Assembly (NCBI GenBank): GCA_964561545.1
Contig: CAZLQF010000004.1
Location: 73,869 to 137,868 of the forward strand
Source of the DNA: CAZLQF01 sp964561545
GTDB lineage: Bacteria > Bacteroidota > Bacteroidia > CAILMK01 > CAYYUA01
Length of the DNA stretch: 64,000 nucleotides
Direction: 5' to 3'
The position numbers were made by a program, and so were the translations under genes. Positions 27,784-36,979 of this stretch are shown one piece after another; position 1 is the stretch's first letter; each line of letters begins with the position of its first letter. Under the pieces are notes generated by a model. The model did no database searches. It saw nothing but the letters and a program-made list of their open reading frames with translations, and had not been told where the DNA came from.

Positions 27784-29289
27784 TCATTCAGGTTTTTGAC
27801 GTTCAGGTGGGTAGCATTTCTTCTTCAATGCTTCCAGAATGATGATTAAAGCTTCGGTGTCCATTTTACAATAAGCTAATAGGTTTTCCCTGGTTTGCGC
27901 TACTTTTTCAGGATCCTGCTCTTCAATAAGTTGCTCAAAAACAATTGATGCAATACCTCCGTCTTCAATTTCATATTCATTGTATGTATTATTGCCGGTG
28001 ATGGCATGAAGGATGGCTTTCAACTTGAAAGAGCCTTTCATAGCCGGATGGTAATAAATAAGTTTATGGAATGGGACGCTTAGATCAATGATCCTTTGCA
28101 AACGGTCATCAATGTATTCTTGATATGCTGGAAATTCCGCTTTGAGTTGGTTGAGTATCTTTTTTTCAAAATTTTTATCAAAAACCACAAGCTGGCCCGG
28201 ACTTTCCGTATCAGCTAACAACCGTTCTAAAAAGCCTCTTCTCGGATCAGGCCCTGCTTTGGCCAAAAATTCATAATGTTGGACTTGGCTATTTTCATCG
28301 GCTTGGTAATGTAGCGAGTATTGGAAAGGAATATGCTCGTAAGGATAAGTGCCATCATAAATAGGAAGGGCCGCCATGAAGGATTCAAAATCCATAAAAT
28401 AAAGGGGATATTTAATATTGCCCATGAATTTCCTGAGGCGTTCATGGTTGATGTATTCCTGGTTTTGCTGATGAGCTTGAATTTGAATTTGGGCAGCCAA
28501 TGGCAATTCAAAATCCTGGGGGACATCATCAATTTTCTCGTAACCCTGATGGTAAAGTTCAAATTTGAGGTTTTTATCAAGCCCTGTTAAGTTTAAGATA
28601 GAATTTTCGGGAACATCCTGCCAGCAATAACCCATAAAATCACAAGGGTAGGGTGCCGTACAATGCGGGCCAATGTTTATTTTGGGAATTCTGGATTGCT
28701 GAAGCGTGTACTTGGCATTCATTAGATTTTCCTGAATGTAGGTTTGTTTAGCTTTAACCTCGTTGAGCACAGAAGTTATGGAAAAGAATTGATTGAAGTC
28801 AATTGGCCCATTTTTGATGTACTCTTTATTGATTGTGATGATGTAAACGTCTTCAAGGGGCAACCCTGCATTGGTTACTACATGATACTGAAGCGCTGTA
28901 TCAAGGATATGTCGCTTAGTAACTTTGGTTGAACTTTTTACCTCATAAGCATACCATTTTCCATTGTCCTGATGTAGAATATCCAGCATTACCAATGTTC
29001 GCTCATGCTGAAAAACAGCTTCATACAATGTTGAGATACCAGAACCGATCAGGTTTTGGGTTTTTTTAACGGCCTTTTGGAATAAGTACCGTTGTTCGGG
29101 CGAACAATCTACACCGCCAGGAAATAATTGATGAGCCAGGGTCCCTACTTCATTGCCGCGGTTAAAAAGGGCTTGTTGTTCGTCACTAATGCTGTCTTTT
29201 AACTTAGGATGATTGGCCGTTAAGTACAGGGCCTTTTGGCACTGGATGGATTTAAGAAAAGAAGACTTGGAAAGCAAATGCTTTTGCAT
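27784..29289 (-). CDS. DUF2779 protein: RecB-like nuclease domain plus DEDDy exonuclease domain
   Basis: A 501-residue cytoplasmic protein. The N-terminal half looks like a RecB/Cas4-type PD-(D/E)xK nuclease: D103 (VMLDIL), E116-V117-K118 (AYEVKSS) and a downstream glutamine helix. Cysteines C17 (SIQCQKALYL) with C210, C216 and C222 (PHCTAPYPCDFMGYCW) are arranged as in nucleases that hold a 4Fe-4S cluster. The C-terminal half looks like a DEDDy 3'-5' exonuclease: D300-F-E302, D371, D402 and Y473-x3-D477 (YCKMDTEA). The family is annotated only as DUF2779; these residue assignments are my reading. It follows a 114-aa membrane-anchored protein gene by 3 bases. Confidence 0.8.
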   Translation of the reverse strand: MQKHLLSKSSFLKSIQCQKALYLTANHPKLKDSISDEQQALFNRGNEVGTLAHQLFPGGVDCSPEQRYLFQKAVKKTQNLIGSGISTLYEAVFQHERTLVMLDILHQDNGKWYAYEVKSSTKVTKRHILDTALQYHVVTNAGLPLEDVYIITINKEYIKNGPIDFNQFFSITSVLNEVKAKQTYIQENLMNAKYTLQQSRIPKINIGPHCTAPYPCDFMGYCWQDVPENSILNLTGLDKNLKFELYHQGYEKIDDVPQDFELPLAAQIQIQAHQQNQEYINHERLRKFMGNIKYPLYFMDFESFMAALPIYDGTYPYEHIPFQYSLHYQADENSQVQHYEFLAKAGPDPRRGFLERLLADTESPGQLVVFDKNFEKKILNQLKAEFPAYQEYIDDRLQRIIDLSVPFHKLIYYHPAMKGSFKLKAILHAITGNNTYNEYEIEDGGIASIVFEQLIEEQDPEKVAQTRENLLAYCKMDTEALIIILEALKKKCYPPERQKPE

Positions 29290-29292
29290 AGA

Positions 29293-29637
29293 TTAGTCTT
29301 TGATTTTCACAGGGATCTCCCCATAAATTTGGTAACCATCTATTTCTTCAATATTGACGTTTAAGTTTCTTCTTGAATTGTTGATGGGCAATCCTTTTCG
29401 AACGCTTTTGCCATCTAAAGCTACAATGTTGACATCCATAACATCGCTTGCCATTGATTCAACACGTACTTTTACTGTACCGTCTTTATTGACAGGGATT
29501 TGCGCAAATTCTTTCACAGCTCTGCCATCATTGTTAGCATTTGCAATGGGTAACAATGAAGCATTTTGTAAGACTAACATTACCAAGCATACCGCGATGA
29601 TGGTTAATACAGTTTTTGAATAGCCGTCAAGTTTCAT
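29293..29637 (-). CDS. Hypothetical membrane-anchored protein
   Basis: A 114-residue protein I do not recognise. Residues 9-29 form one hydrophobic segment (signal anchor or uncleaved signal), followed by about 80 residues that read like a small beta domain exposed in the periplasm (VNKDGTVKVRVESMASDVMDVNI and INNSRRNLNVNIEEIDGYQIYGEI). There are no cysteines after the anchor and no catalytic motif. It ends 3 bases before the DUF2779 start, so the two probably share a transcript, though a periplasmic protein and a nuclease make an odd pair. Confidence 0.7.
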   Translation of the reverse strand: MKLDGYSKTVLTIIAVCLVMLVLQNASLLPIANANNDGRAVKEFAQIPVNKDGTVKVRVESMASDVMDVNIVALDGKSVRKGLPINNSRRNLNVNIEEIDGYQIYGEIPVKIKD

Positions 29638-29790
29638 ATTTATCGATATTTTATTAAACCATGTTTGATTAAGCCAATCAGGTTTTAAATGTTACCATTA
29701 AGGTTTTAATATTGGTTTTTTAACATCAATTGAATGGATTCAAGATTCTTTAATAATTCTATATTTTGACAACTGAAAACGCTTTGCGAA

Positions 29791-30522
29791 TCAGGCTTTT
29801 CCTTTGTACGATAAATCAAAAAGCGAATCAACCGAAATCGTACGATCTGAAATAAAACCTTCTCCAAAATTTAGATGTGCTGCAGCTCCCATTTCTTGCC
29901 ATCTACCTTTTAAAAAGTCAAAAAACTGTGGCTTGGTAAGGATGGTTTCCGGTTCTTGGGATTCAGGGTCATAAAACTGGGATTTGTAAGCTTTAATGGC
30001 TTGTATTTTTTGATCAACGTAAGGTTCAATATCCATAACCAGGTCAGGTGTCAAATGATAGAACTGAATGAAATGATAGACGATATGAGGACGCCAGGAT
30101 TCTTGCTTCGTACCGTTAAGCATAGTTTCAATTTTAGGCAAACCAGCATAAAAGCAAGCCTCTTTTACCAACTGGCCGGCCCTTCCATGGTCCGGATGCC
30201 GGTCTGTTGTTGCGTTGGTAATAACAATTTCAGGCTGATATTGCCTTACTTTTTTAATGATTTCCATTTGATGAGCCTCATCATTTTTAAAAAAGCCATC
30301 CCGGAAACCTAAATTTTCCCTGGCTTGAACGCCTAAAATGTCAGCAGCGTCTTGCGCTTCTTGAAGCCTGGTATTGGCATCACCTCTTGTGCCCAATTCA
30401 CCTTGGGTTAAATCGATCATTGCTACGTTATGACCCTGTTCAACATGGGATAGAATGGCACCGCCACAACAAAGCTCTGCATCATCAGGATGAACAGCAA
30501 TTACCAGTAAGTCAACTTTCAT
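29791..30522 (-). CDS. bshB1: Bacillithiol biosynthesis deacetylase BshB1
   Basis: Zinc-dependent deacetylase of the LmbE/PIG-L family that removes the acetyl group from GlcNAc-malate, the second step in making the low-molecular-weight thiol bacillithiol. The zinc motif HPDDAELCCGG (residues 11-21) is followed by DLTQGELGTRGDANTR and the second histidine region TDRHPDHGRAGQLV, all typical of BshB1. Length (243 aa) is right. The other genes of the pathway, bshA and bshC, are not in the window. It stands alone between two same-strand and opposite-strand genes. Confidence 0.92.
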   Translation of the reverse strand: MKVDLLVIAVHPDDAELCCGGAILSHVEQGHNVAMIDLTQGELGTRGDANTRLQEAQDAADILGVQARENLGFRDGFFKNDEAHQMEIIKKVRQYQPEIVITNATTDRHPDHGRAGQLVKEACFYAGLPKIETMLNGTKQESWRPHIVYHFIQFYHLTPDLVMDIEPYVDQKIQAIKAYKSQFYDPESQEPETILTKPQFFDFLKGRWQEMGAAAHLNFGEGFISDRTISVDSLFDLSYKGKA

Positions 30523-30681
30523 ATTAAAAGGCGTGTTTTAGCTTGGTTAGTTGATTTGAAATCTGATACCAAAAATAAAGAATTGGCAAAAGGATTTTAA
30601 TGGTGTAAAAAACAAAATGAAAACAAAAAGTTTAGTTTTTAAAGGTAAAATGAGATTTTTGAAGCCTTAAAAAATGAAGTT

Positions 30682-31620
30682 ATGAGTGAGGGTTTTAGCA
30701 TCGTATTCATGGGAACGCCTGATTTTGGGATACCGGCTTTTCGAAAGTTAATTGAAGCCGGATTTTCTATAAAAGCAGTAGTAACAGCTCCGGATAAACC
30801 TACTGGCAGGGGCCGAAAGTTAAAGCCTTGTGCCATGAAACAAGAAGCGCAAAAACATGAGCTACCTGTGCTTCAGCCTGAGAACCTAAAAGATGAAGCA
30901 TTCCTGGAGGATTTGAAGGCGTATGAGCCGGATTTGCAAATTGTAGTGGCATTTCGAAAGTTGCCAAAATCTGTCTGGAACTTACCAACAAAGGGAACAA
31001 TTAACCTCCATGCTTCTTTATTGCCGGATTACCGGGGGGCTGCCCCCATCAATTGGGCCATCATAAACGGGGAAACCAAAACTGGCGTCACTACCTTCTA
31101 CATCAATGACCAAATTGATACCGGATTTATTATTTACCAAGAATCTGTTGAAATAAACGAAAATGAATTGGCCGGGGAACTTCATGACAAATTGAGCGAA
31201 ATAGGAGGGAACCTTGTTTTAAAAACAGCAGCGGTTATTCAAAAAGGCCAGCCTCCCCTAAAAGAACAAGCTCAAATTTCAAATCCCAAAAAAGCGCCTA
31301 AGATCAACAAAGCGGATTGCCGGATTGATTGGCATGATATCGTTGACAATGTTCATAACCTTATTCGTGGGCTAAGCCCATTTCCGGGTGCATGGACTAC
31401 CTGGCAAGGTACCAACATTAAAATCTTTAGAACAGAAAAAGAAAACAACCAAGTTATGGAACAACCAGGAACTTTATTGCCAACCAAAAGCGAGCTTAAA
31501 GTTACGGCCAAAGATGGCTGCGTCAAAATCCTTGAGCTTCAACCTGAAGGTAGTAGGAAGATGGATTCCGGTAGCTTCTTGAATGGTTTTTCTATTCCAG
31601 CTGGAAGCAGGTTTGAATGA
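30682..31620 (+). CDS. fmt: Methionyl-tRNA formyltransferase
   Basis: Formylates the initiator Met-tRNA using 10-formyl-tetrahydrofolate. The N-terminal formyltransferase domain contains IVFMGTPDFGIPAF (about residues 7-20), TAPDKPTGRGRKL, the catalytic region NLHASLLPDYRGAAPINWA (N, H and the SLLPxYRG loop) and TFYINDQIDTG. The C-terminal tRNA-binding domain starts near residue 205 with NKADCRIDW and LIRGLSPFPGAW. Length (312 aa) is normal. Peptide deformylase is not next to it. Convergent with the aminotransferase gene; a structured hairpin sits in the gap. Confidence 0.97.
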   Translation: MSEGFSIVFMGTPDFGIPAFRKLIEAGFSIKAVVTAPDKPTGRGRKLKPCAMKQEAQKHELPVLQPENLKDEAFLEDLKAYEPDLQIVVAFRKLPKSVWNLPTKGTINLHASLLPDYRGAAPINWAIINGETKTGVTTFYINDQIDTGFIIYQESVEINENELAGELHDKLSEIGGNLVLKTAAVIQKGQPPLKEQAQISNPKKAPKINKADCRIDWHDIVDNVHNLIRGLSPFPGAWTTWQGTNIKIFRTEKENNQVMEQPGTLLPTKSELKVTAKDGCVKILELQPEGSRKMDSGSFLNGFSIPAGSRFE

Positions 31621-31655
31621 TGATTGGTAGCTTTATTTTACGGAATGTGAATAAG

Positions 31656-31690
31656 GGGTATTGATCAAGTAACATTTACTTTGGATACCC
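31656..31690. terminator. Two-tier hairpin between convergent fmt and aminotransferase genes
   Basis: Outer stem GGGTAT (31656-31661)/ATACCC (31685-31690) encloses a perfect inner stem AAGTAA (31667-31672)/TTACTT (31676-31681) with a 3-base loop. It lies 36 bases past fmt and 50 bases past the aminotransferase stop, the expected spot for a shared terminator. There is no immediate T-tract, so the role is inferred from location. Confidence 0.4.
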
Positions 31691-31740
31691 ACATCTTTTG
31701 CCTGAAAGCTCTTCTTGTAAGTTCAATATTCAATAAGTGC

Positions 31741-32592
31741 TCAAATTTCCTGATTCAGCATTTCACTCAAATCCTTGGCAATGCCTAAATCGTACCGCTT
31801 CACTTTGTAAGAGCTCACCCAGCGAATGCCTTTTATGGAATCAGTTAAAAACATTTCATCGGCATTGAAGAGGTCTTCAAGTAAAACTGGGTTCAAGTGG
31901 TATTTAATGCCTTGTTGTTCCATTATTTCCAGTATATGAGAACGCATAACTCCTGCTACACAACCCTCTGTTAAAGGTGGAGTGATCACTTCTCCATTTT
32001 TTACCATAAAAAGGTTGGAGCTGATCGCTTCTGCAACCCTGTTTTTAGAGTTTATCAAAAGGCAGTCATCCAATTGTTCTTCTTTCCGGTTAATCGAAGC
32101 TAAAACGTATACCAAGGCATTGCTCGACTTGTAATTAGAATATAAGTTGCAAGCCTTTTCCATTTCCGTAAAAATGTCGACTTTTAAGCCCTTTTTGTTC
32201 AACGTAAAGCCTGGATCAGTAAATGAATCAACCTCAATTAAAAAATCACCTTTATTGGACCGAGGTGCATAATAGCCGCCATCTGAACGAAAAATAGAAA
32301 GCCTGATTCTTGCATTTTCATAAAGATTATTCTTTTCAAGCAGGCTAATGATTTTATTTTTGAAGAATTGTTTGTTCCAGTTTTTGGGGATTTCAATCCT
32401 TAAAAATTGAAGGCCGTTTAACAGCCTTTCAATGTGAGCATCGAAAAGATGAATTTTGCTGTTTGCATAGCGCATTGTTTCAAATAAACCATCACCGTAT
32501 CTGAAAGATCGGTTGGTATTTTTAAACAATGTATCGTGTTCGGAATGAAATTCATTGTTATAAAGTAGATATTGTGGGTTCTTTTTAGTCAT
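31741..32592 (-). CDS. Class IV aminotransferase (BcaT/PabC/D-amino-acid aminotransferase family)
   Basis: PLP-dependent enzyme of fold type IV. The catalytic lysine is in NYKSSNALVYVLA (about residue 150), with the conserved arginine segment GDGLFETMRY (about residues 34-43) and the C-terminal ITPPLTEGCVAGVMRSHILE cofactor region. Sequence alone does not separate aminodeoxychorismate lyase (PabC) from a branched-chain or D-amino-acid aminotransferase; the absence of a full IlvE signature makes PabC-like or a general class IV role likeliest. I start at the ATG at 32592 (MTKKNPQYLLY); a longer frame to 32694 would add 34 hydrophobic residues unlike the family and enclose a TAACTTTG promoter-like box at 32614-32621. 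That gives 283 aa. Confidence 0.82.
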   Translation of the reverse strand: MTKKNPQYLLYNNEFHSEHDTLFKNTNRSFRYGDGLFETMRYANSKIHLFDAHIERLLNGLQFLRIEIPKNWNKQFFKNKIISLLEKNNLYENARIRLSIFRSDGGYYAPRSNKGDFLIEVDSFTDPGFTLNKKGLKVDIFTEMEKACNLYSNYKSSNALVYVLASINRKEEQLDDCLLINSKNRVAEAISSNLFMVKNGEVITPPLTEGCVAGVMRSHILEIMEQQGIKYHLNPVLLEDLFNADEMFLTDSIKGIRWVSSYKVKRYDLGIAKDLSEMLNQEI

Positions 32593-32694
32593 GAAAGTCC
32601 TTTTTGCAAGCGCCAAAGTTATAATTTCAGGGATAATATAAAAACAAAAGGTGCTAATTTTAAGAACCCGATAATCACAATAATACCAGTCCAA

Positions 32695-33144
32695 ATGATA
32701 AGGTTAAGAAGCATTTTTTACCCTGGCAATAAGCATCAGTTTAACGTCTTTCAGGAGTATGCGGCCCCTTTTTACATGACCCTTTTTTCCATTTTGATGC
32801 TTATTTTGTTCTATCAATTGGCACGTAGAGCACCCATTTTATTTCCTGGTACAATAGGGGCTTTTAGTGTGGTGATCCTTTCCAATGCATTTGCAATAGT
32901 GAATATGAAAAGAAAGCAAGCTGAAATGGGCTTTCATGAAGGGCATTTCTACGTTCGCAGTGTTTATGATTCCTTGCTCAAAAGGGAACCCAACTTTTTC
33001 CCCTTGCCCTACTCGAATCCTCAACTAAAGGGTGATAGACTTTACGTAACTTATTTTGACCGGATTTTATGCCTTAATCCCTATGATTGGGAAAATTGGA
33101 ATGACATTATGTACTTTTTCGGATTCAAGCATTATAGCCAGTGA
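32695..33144 (+). CDS. Hypothetical membrane protein with two transmembrane helices
   Basis: A 149-residue protein I cannot assign to a family. Two hydrophobic helices lie at about residues 24-42 (PFYMTLFSILMLILFYQL) and 46-68 (APILFPGTIGAFSVVILSN), joined by a short basic loop. A cytoplasmic or periplasmic tail of about 80 residues follows with paired aromatic residues (LYVTYFDRILCLNPYDWENW and YFFGFKHYSQ). I start it at the ATG at 32695; an in-frame ATG at 32572 would overlap the divergent aminotransferase gene and add an unlikely polar leader. Followed by a long gap before the RND pump. Confidence 0.65.
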   Translation: MIRLRSIFYPGNKHQFNVFQEYAAPFYMTLFSILMLILFYQLARRAPILFPGTIGAFSVVILSNAFAIVNMKRKQAEMGFHEGHFYVRSVYDSLLKREPNFFPLPYSNPQLKGDRLYVTYFDRILCLNPYDWENWNDIMYFFGFKHYSQ

Positions 33145-33665
33145 AGTTATGGCTAAAGGCGATGTTAAGAGCTTAAAGGGTTTAAATTACTGCCCTAATC
33201 TTTAATTGATCCGGTTAACTAATTAAACAAAAATTGGCAAATTGTAATAGGGATCCTATTTGTCTTTGCCGTCTTGGAACCTAATTTTATCCTGATACAT
33301 TTTTTTTGAAGTTAGGTTTAAGCTGATTGAACCACATTTGGCTTGGCATTTGAAAAAATTTGATGGTTTAATTGCTGTACCTAACAGGCAGCACAGTTTT
33401 AGTAAAGCGGTAAGCTATTGGTAATAAATAAAAGAAGCCTGAGATTTCATGATCAATGGGTTTTTTAGAACATCTTTTCATCGTTAAAGTTAAATTTCAA
33501 AAATAAAAGCTAAATATTTTGGAAATTGCGGAATAATCCAAGCTCATCAAGAATAAAAAACCTCAAAAGCATTGGTCAACATTGCAACTTAAGCAATCAT
33601 AAAATCATTGATTGGAAGCCTTTCTAAATTGAACCAAATCCAAAAAAGAGTTAATTAACGCATCC
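33145..33665. other. 521-base intergenic gap upstream of the RND pump
   Basis: AT-rich. I looked for a remnant of a membrane-fusion protein, since RND pumps normally have one next door, and for a regulator gene; neither is seen in any frame. No convincing inverted repeat or TAnnTTTG promoter box stands out. Confidence 0.5.
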
Positions 33666-36600
33666 ATGAGTCTTTCCTCAATCAGTATTAGAAGGCCAGT
33701 ATTGGCAACCGTCATGTCGCTGACCATTGTTTTGTTTGGCATTTTAGGCTACAATTCTTTAGGCGTTCGGGAGTATCCCAATGTTGATCCACCCATCATT
33801 ACAGTATCAACAGATTATACGGGTGCCAATGGGGAAGTTATTGAAACGCAGATCACAGAGCCCTTGGAAGAATCCATTAATGGCATTTCAGGCATCCGGA
33901 CGTTGTCATCTGTAAGCCGTGATGGGCGAAGTACCATTACCGTTGAATTTAATTTAGCTCGCGATTTAGAGGCTGCAGCAAATGATGTTCGATCTAAAGT
34001 TTCCCAGGCAAGAGAGCAATTACCCGACAATGCTAACCCGCCGGTGGTGGAAAAATCTGATGCTAGTTCTGACCCTATTGTATTTTTAAACATAAGGAGC
34101 GATCAACGATCGCTTCTGGAGCTAACCGAATTGGCGGATAATGTATTCAAAGAGCGTTTCCAGACCATACAGGATGTGAGCCGTGTATCAATCTGGGGGG
34201 ATAAAACCTATTCCATGCGCCTATGGTTGGATCCGGCCAAGATGAATGCCTACGATGTAACGCCAATTGATATTCGAAATGCCTTAAATCAAGAAAACGT
34301 AGAACTACCCTCCGGAGCCATTGAAGGTGAAACTGTAGAGCTTAGCATTCGTACCAAAGGGCGCTTAAGCACGGTCAAGGACTTCAATAACATGATTATC
34401 CGGGAAACGGATAACAACATCGTTCGATTGAAGCATGTTGGTGAGGCCAAGTTAGGACCTGTGGATAAGCGGACGATGTTGAAAAGAGATGGCATTCCCA
34501 TGGTAGGCACGGTGCTAAGACCCCAACCTGGTGCCAATTACATCAACATTGTTGATGAGTTTTACAACCGCCTTGACAAAATCAAGCAAGACCTGCCAGC
34601 GGATATTGAACTTGGGATCGGTTTTGATACCACGCAATACATTCGTGAATCCATTAACCAAGTACAGACCACCATCTTCATTGCCTTCCTTTTGGTAATT
34701 GGCATTATATTCTTATTCCTTCGGGATTGGCGGACCACGCTTATCCCCGTGATTGTGGTGCCAATTGCCATTATTGGCAGCTTTTTTATGATGTTTGTAT
34801 TTGGGTTTACCATTAACGTCCTTACGCTCTTAGCACTTGTATTGGCCATTGGTTTGGTGGTGGATGATGCCATTGTGGTATTGGAAAACATCTATTCAAA
34901 AATAGAAGAAGGTAGAACACCCGTGGATGCAGCTTCTAAAGGGGCTGCTGAAATATTCTTTGCGGTCATATCAACAACATTGGCCTTGGCTGCGGTATTT
35001 TTACCCATCATTTTTTTGCAGGGAATTACGGGGAGGCTTTTCCAGGAATTTGCGGTAGTAATAGCCGGATGTGTGATCATTTCATCTTTTGTGGCTCTTA
35101 CCCTTTCACCAATGCTTAGCTCAAAGATCCTTAAAAAGCGTGAAACCCATAATTGGTTTTACAACAAAACCGAACAATTTTTCATTAGCCTGACCAATGG
35201 ATACAGAAAGACGCTGGAAGTTTTTATGCGGGTTCGCTGGCTGGCTTTTGCCATTATTTTAGCACTGGCTGGAGGCATATATGGCCTTTATAAAGCCATT
35301 CCCTCAGAATTAGCGCCTATTGAGGACCGTAACAATGTGCGAATGTTCGCTACTGGGCCACAGGGAGCTACATTTACCTACATGGACCGTTATATGGATA
35401 GCTTGATTCACCTCGTTCAGGATACCATACCACAACGAAAGGCTGTGATTTCTGTAACTTCTCCCGGATTTGGGGCCAATACCTCTAAAAATTCGGGCTT
35501 TATGAGGTTGATGATGACTGATAAGAGCAAAAGGGAAATGACCCAACAACAGATTGCGGGAAAGCTTTCCGAATTGGTACCAAACATTCCCGGAGCACGG
35601 ACTTTTGTAACACAGGAGCAAACAATAGGAGGGGGCTTTGGTGGACAACCTGTAGAATTTGTTATCCAAGCCGCCAATATGAATAAACTTAAGCAGGTAT
35701 TGCCCAAATTTATGAGCCGGGTAGAGGAGCAAGAGATGTTCAGGTTCACAGATGTAAACCTTAAATTCAACAAACCAGAGTTGGACTTGACTTTCGACCG
35801 TGAACAAACCCGCAAACTCGGGGTCAATGCAAGAGACCTTGCACAAACGCTCCAATTGGCGTTAAGCAGTCAAAGAATGGGATACTTCATAATGGGCGGT
35901 AAGCAATACCAGATCATTGCCCAGGTAAAGGACCGTGAACGGGATGAACCCAATGACTTAAAGAATCTTTATGTACGTAACAAAGATGGCAAGTTGATCC
36001 CCATTGATAACCTGGTGAACTTAAAGGAGGAAAGTGGGCCGCCCACTATTTATCGATATAACCGTTATGTTTCAGCAACTGTGTCGGCCAATTTAGCGGG
36101 GGAGCATACCATAGGCCAAGGCATATCCAAAATGCGTACTATTGCTAACGATGTGCTGGATCAAAGTTTTTCTACGGCTCTATCCGGTACGTCAAAAGAT
36201 TATGCTGAAAGTGCATCCAGCTTGGTATTTGCTTTTGTACTGGCCCTGCTTATTATTTTTCTCGTTCTTTCAGCCCAATTTGAAAGCTTCAGGGATCCTT
36301 TGATTATTATGTTGACGGTTCCTTTGGCATTATCAGGAGCCCTTCTGGTTATTTGGACCTTTAATGAAACCCTGAATATTTTCAGTCAGATTGGCATTAT
36401 TATGCTGATCGGCTTGGTAACAAAAAATGCCATTTTAATTGTAGAATTTTCGAATCAGCAAAAGGCTCAAGGTTACGGTATTCGTGATGCCGTTATGATT
36501 GGAGCTACCAGGCGCTTTCGTCCTATTCTAATGACAAGCATTTCTACGATTTTGGGCATTTCACCCCTTGTCTTTGGAGGCGGAGCTGGTTCTGAAAGCC

Positions 36601-36737
36601 GTGCATCAATGGGCATAGCCGTGATTGGCGGATTGATTTTTGCAACTTTGCTTTCGCTTTACATCATACCGGCTGTTTATACCTACATATCTGAGCAAAA
36701 GAAGGCAGTTAGTAATGTGGATGAAATGGAGCGTTAA
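33666..36737 (+). CDS. RND efflux transporter permease (AcrB/HAE1 type)
   Basis: Inner-membrane, proton-driven pump subunit that exports drugs, dyes or other amphiphiles across the envelope in complex with a membrane-fusion protein and an outer-membrane channel. The 1023-residue length and two repeats of six transmembrane helices plus large periplasmic loops fit the HAE-1 family. Proton-relay residues D400 and D401 in IGLVVDDAIVVLENI are present at positions equivalent to AcrB D407/D408, and a lysine occurs in the second half (GLVTKNAILIVEF). The N-terminus SISIRRPVLATVMSL is typical. A TolC-type channel gene follows, but no membrane-fusion gene is adjacent. Substrate cannot be predicted. Confidence 0.93.
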   Translation: MSLSSISIRRPVLATVMSLTIVLFGILGYNSLGVREYPNVDPPIITVSTDYTGANGEVIETQITEPLEESINGISGIRTLSSVSRDGRSTITVEFNLARDLEAAANDVRSKVSQAREQLPDNANPPVVEKSDASSDPIVFLNIRSDQRSLLELTELADNVFKERFQTIQDVSRVSIWGDKTYSMRLWLDPAKMNAYDVTPIDIRNALNQENVELPSGAIEGETVELSIRTKGRLSTVKDFNNMIIRETDNNIVRLKHVGEAKLGPVDKRTMLKRDGIPMVGTVLRPQPGANYINIVDEFYNRLDKIKQDLPADIELGIGFDTTQYIRESINQVQTTIFIAFLLVIGIIFLFLRDWRTTLIPVIVVPIAIIGSFFMMFVFGFTINVLTLLALVLAIGLVVDDAIVVLENIYSKIEEGRTPVDAASKGAAEIFFAVISTTLALAAVFLPIIFLQGITGRLFQEFAVVIAGCVIISSFVALTLSPMLSSKILKKRETHNWFYNKTEQFFISLTNGYRKTLEVFMRVRWLAFAIILALAGGIYGLYKAIPSELAPIEDRNNVRMFATGPQGATFTYMDRYMDSLIHLVQDTIPQRKAVISVTSPGFGANTSKNSGFMRLMMTDKSKREMTQQQIAGKLSELVPNIPGARTFVTQEQTIGGGFGGQPVEFVIQAANMNKLKQVLPKFMSRVEEQEMFRFTDVNLKFNKPELDLTFDREQTRKLGVNARDLAQTLQLALSSQRMGYFIMGGKQYQIIAQVKDRERDEPNDLKNLYVRNKDGKLIPIDNLVNLKEESGPPTIYRYNRYVSATVSANLAGEHTIGQGISKMRTIANDVLDQSFSTALSGTSKDYAESASSLVFAFVLALLIIFLVLSAQFESFRDPLIIMLTVPLALSGALLVIWTFNETLNIFSQIGIIMLIGLVTKNAILIVEFSNQQKAQGYGIRDAVMIGATRRFRPILMTSISTILGISPLVFGGGAGSESRASMGIAVIGGLIFATLLSLYIIPAVYTYISEQKKAVSNVDEMER

Positions 36738-36979
36738 ATGTTCAGAAGTAATAAAAAAATCGACTCTATCGACATGAGTTTTATATCAAATAAAACTGGA
36801 TTGGATGGAAAGTAGAAAGCTATAGGCTGTAAGCCTGCTAAAAAGGATTTTGGATCGCGGAAAAATACACCCACTAAAGCGGACTTAAAACAATAGGCTT
36901 AGCTTGGGGAAGCCTTTCACATATTGAAAGAACTACAATTCAAAACAGCTTATATTTAAGTTTACTGAAAAACAGTATC

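Noticed and set aside
35310..35855. 181-codon open frame antisense to the RND permease
   Set aside because: It overlaps a well-supported transporter domain, lacks a recognisable motif and has no neighbours on its strand.
36738..36815. 25-codon frame directly after the RND stop
   Set aside because: Too short, no conserved feature, and the start merely follows the stop codon by chance.
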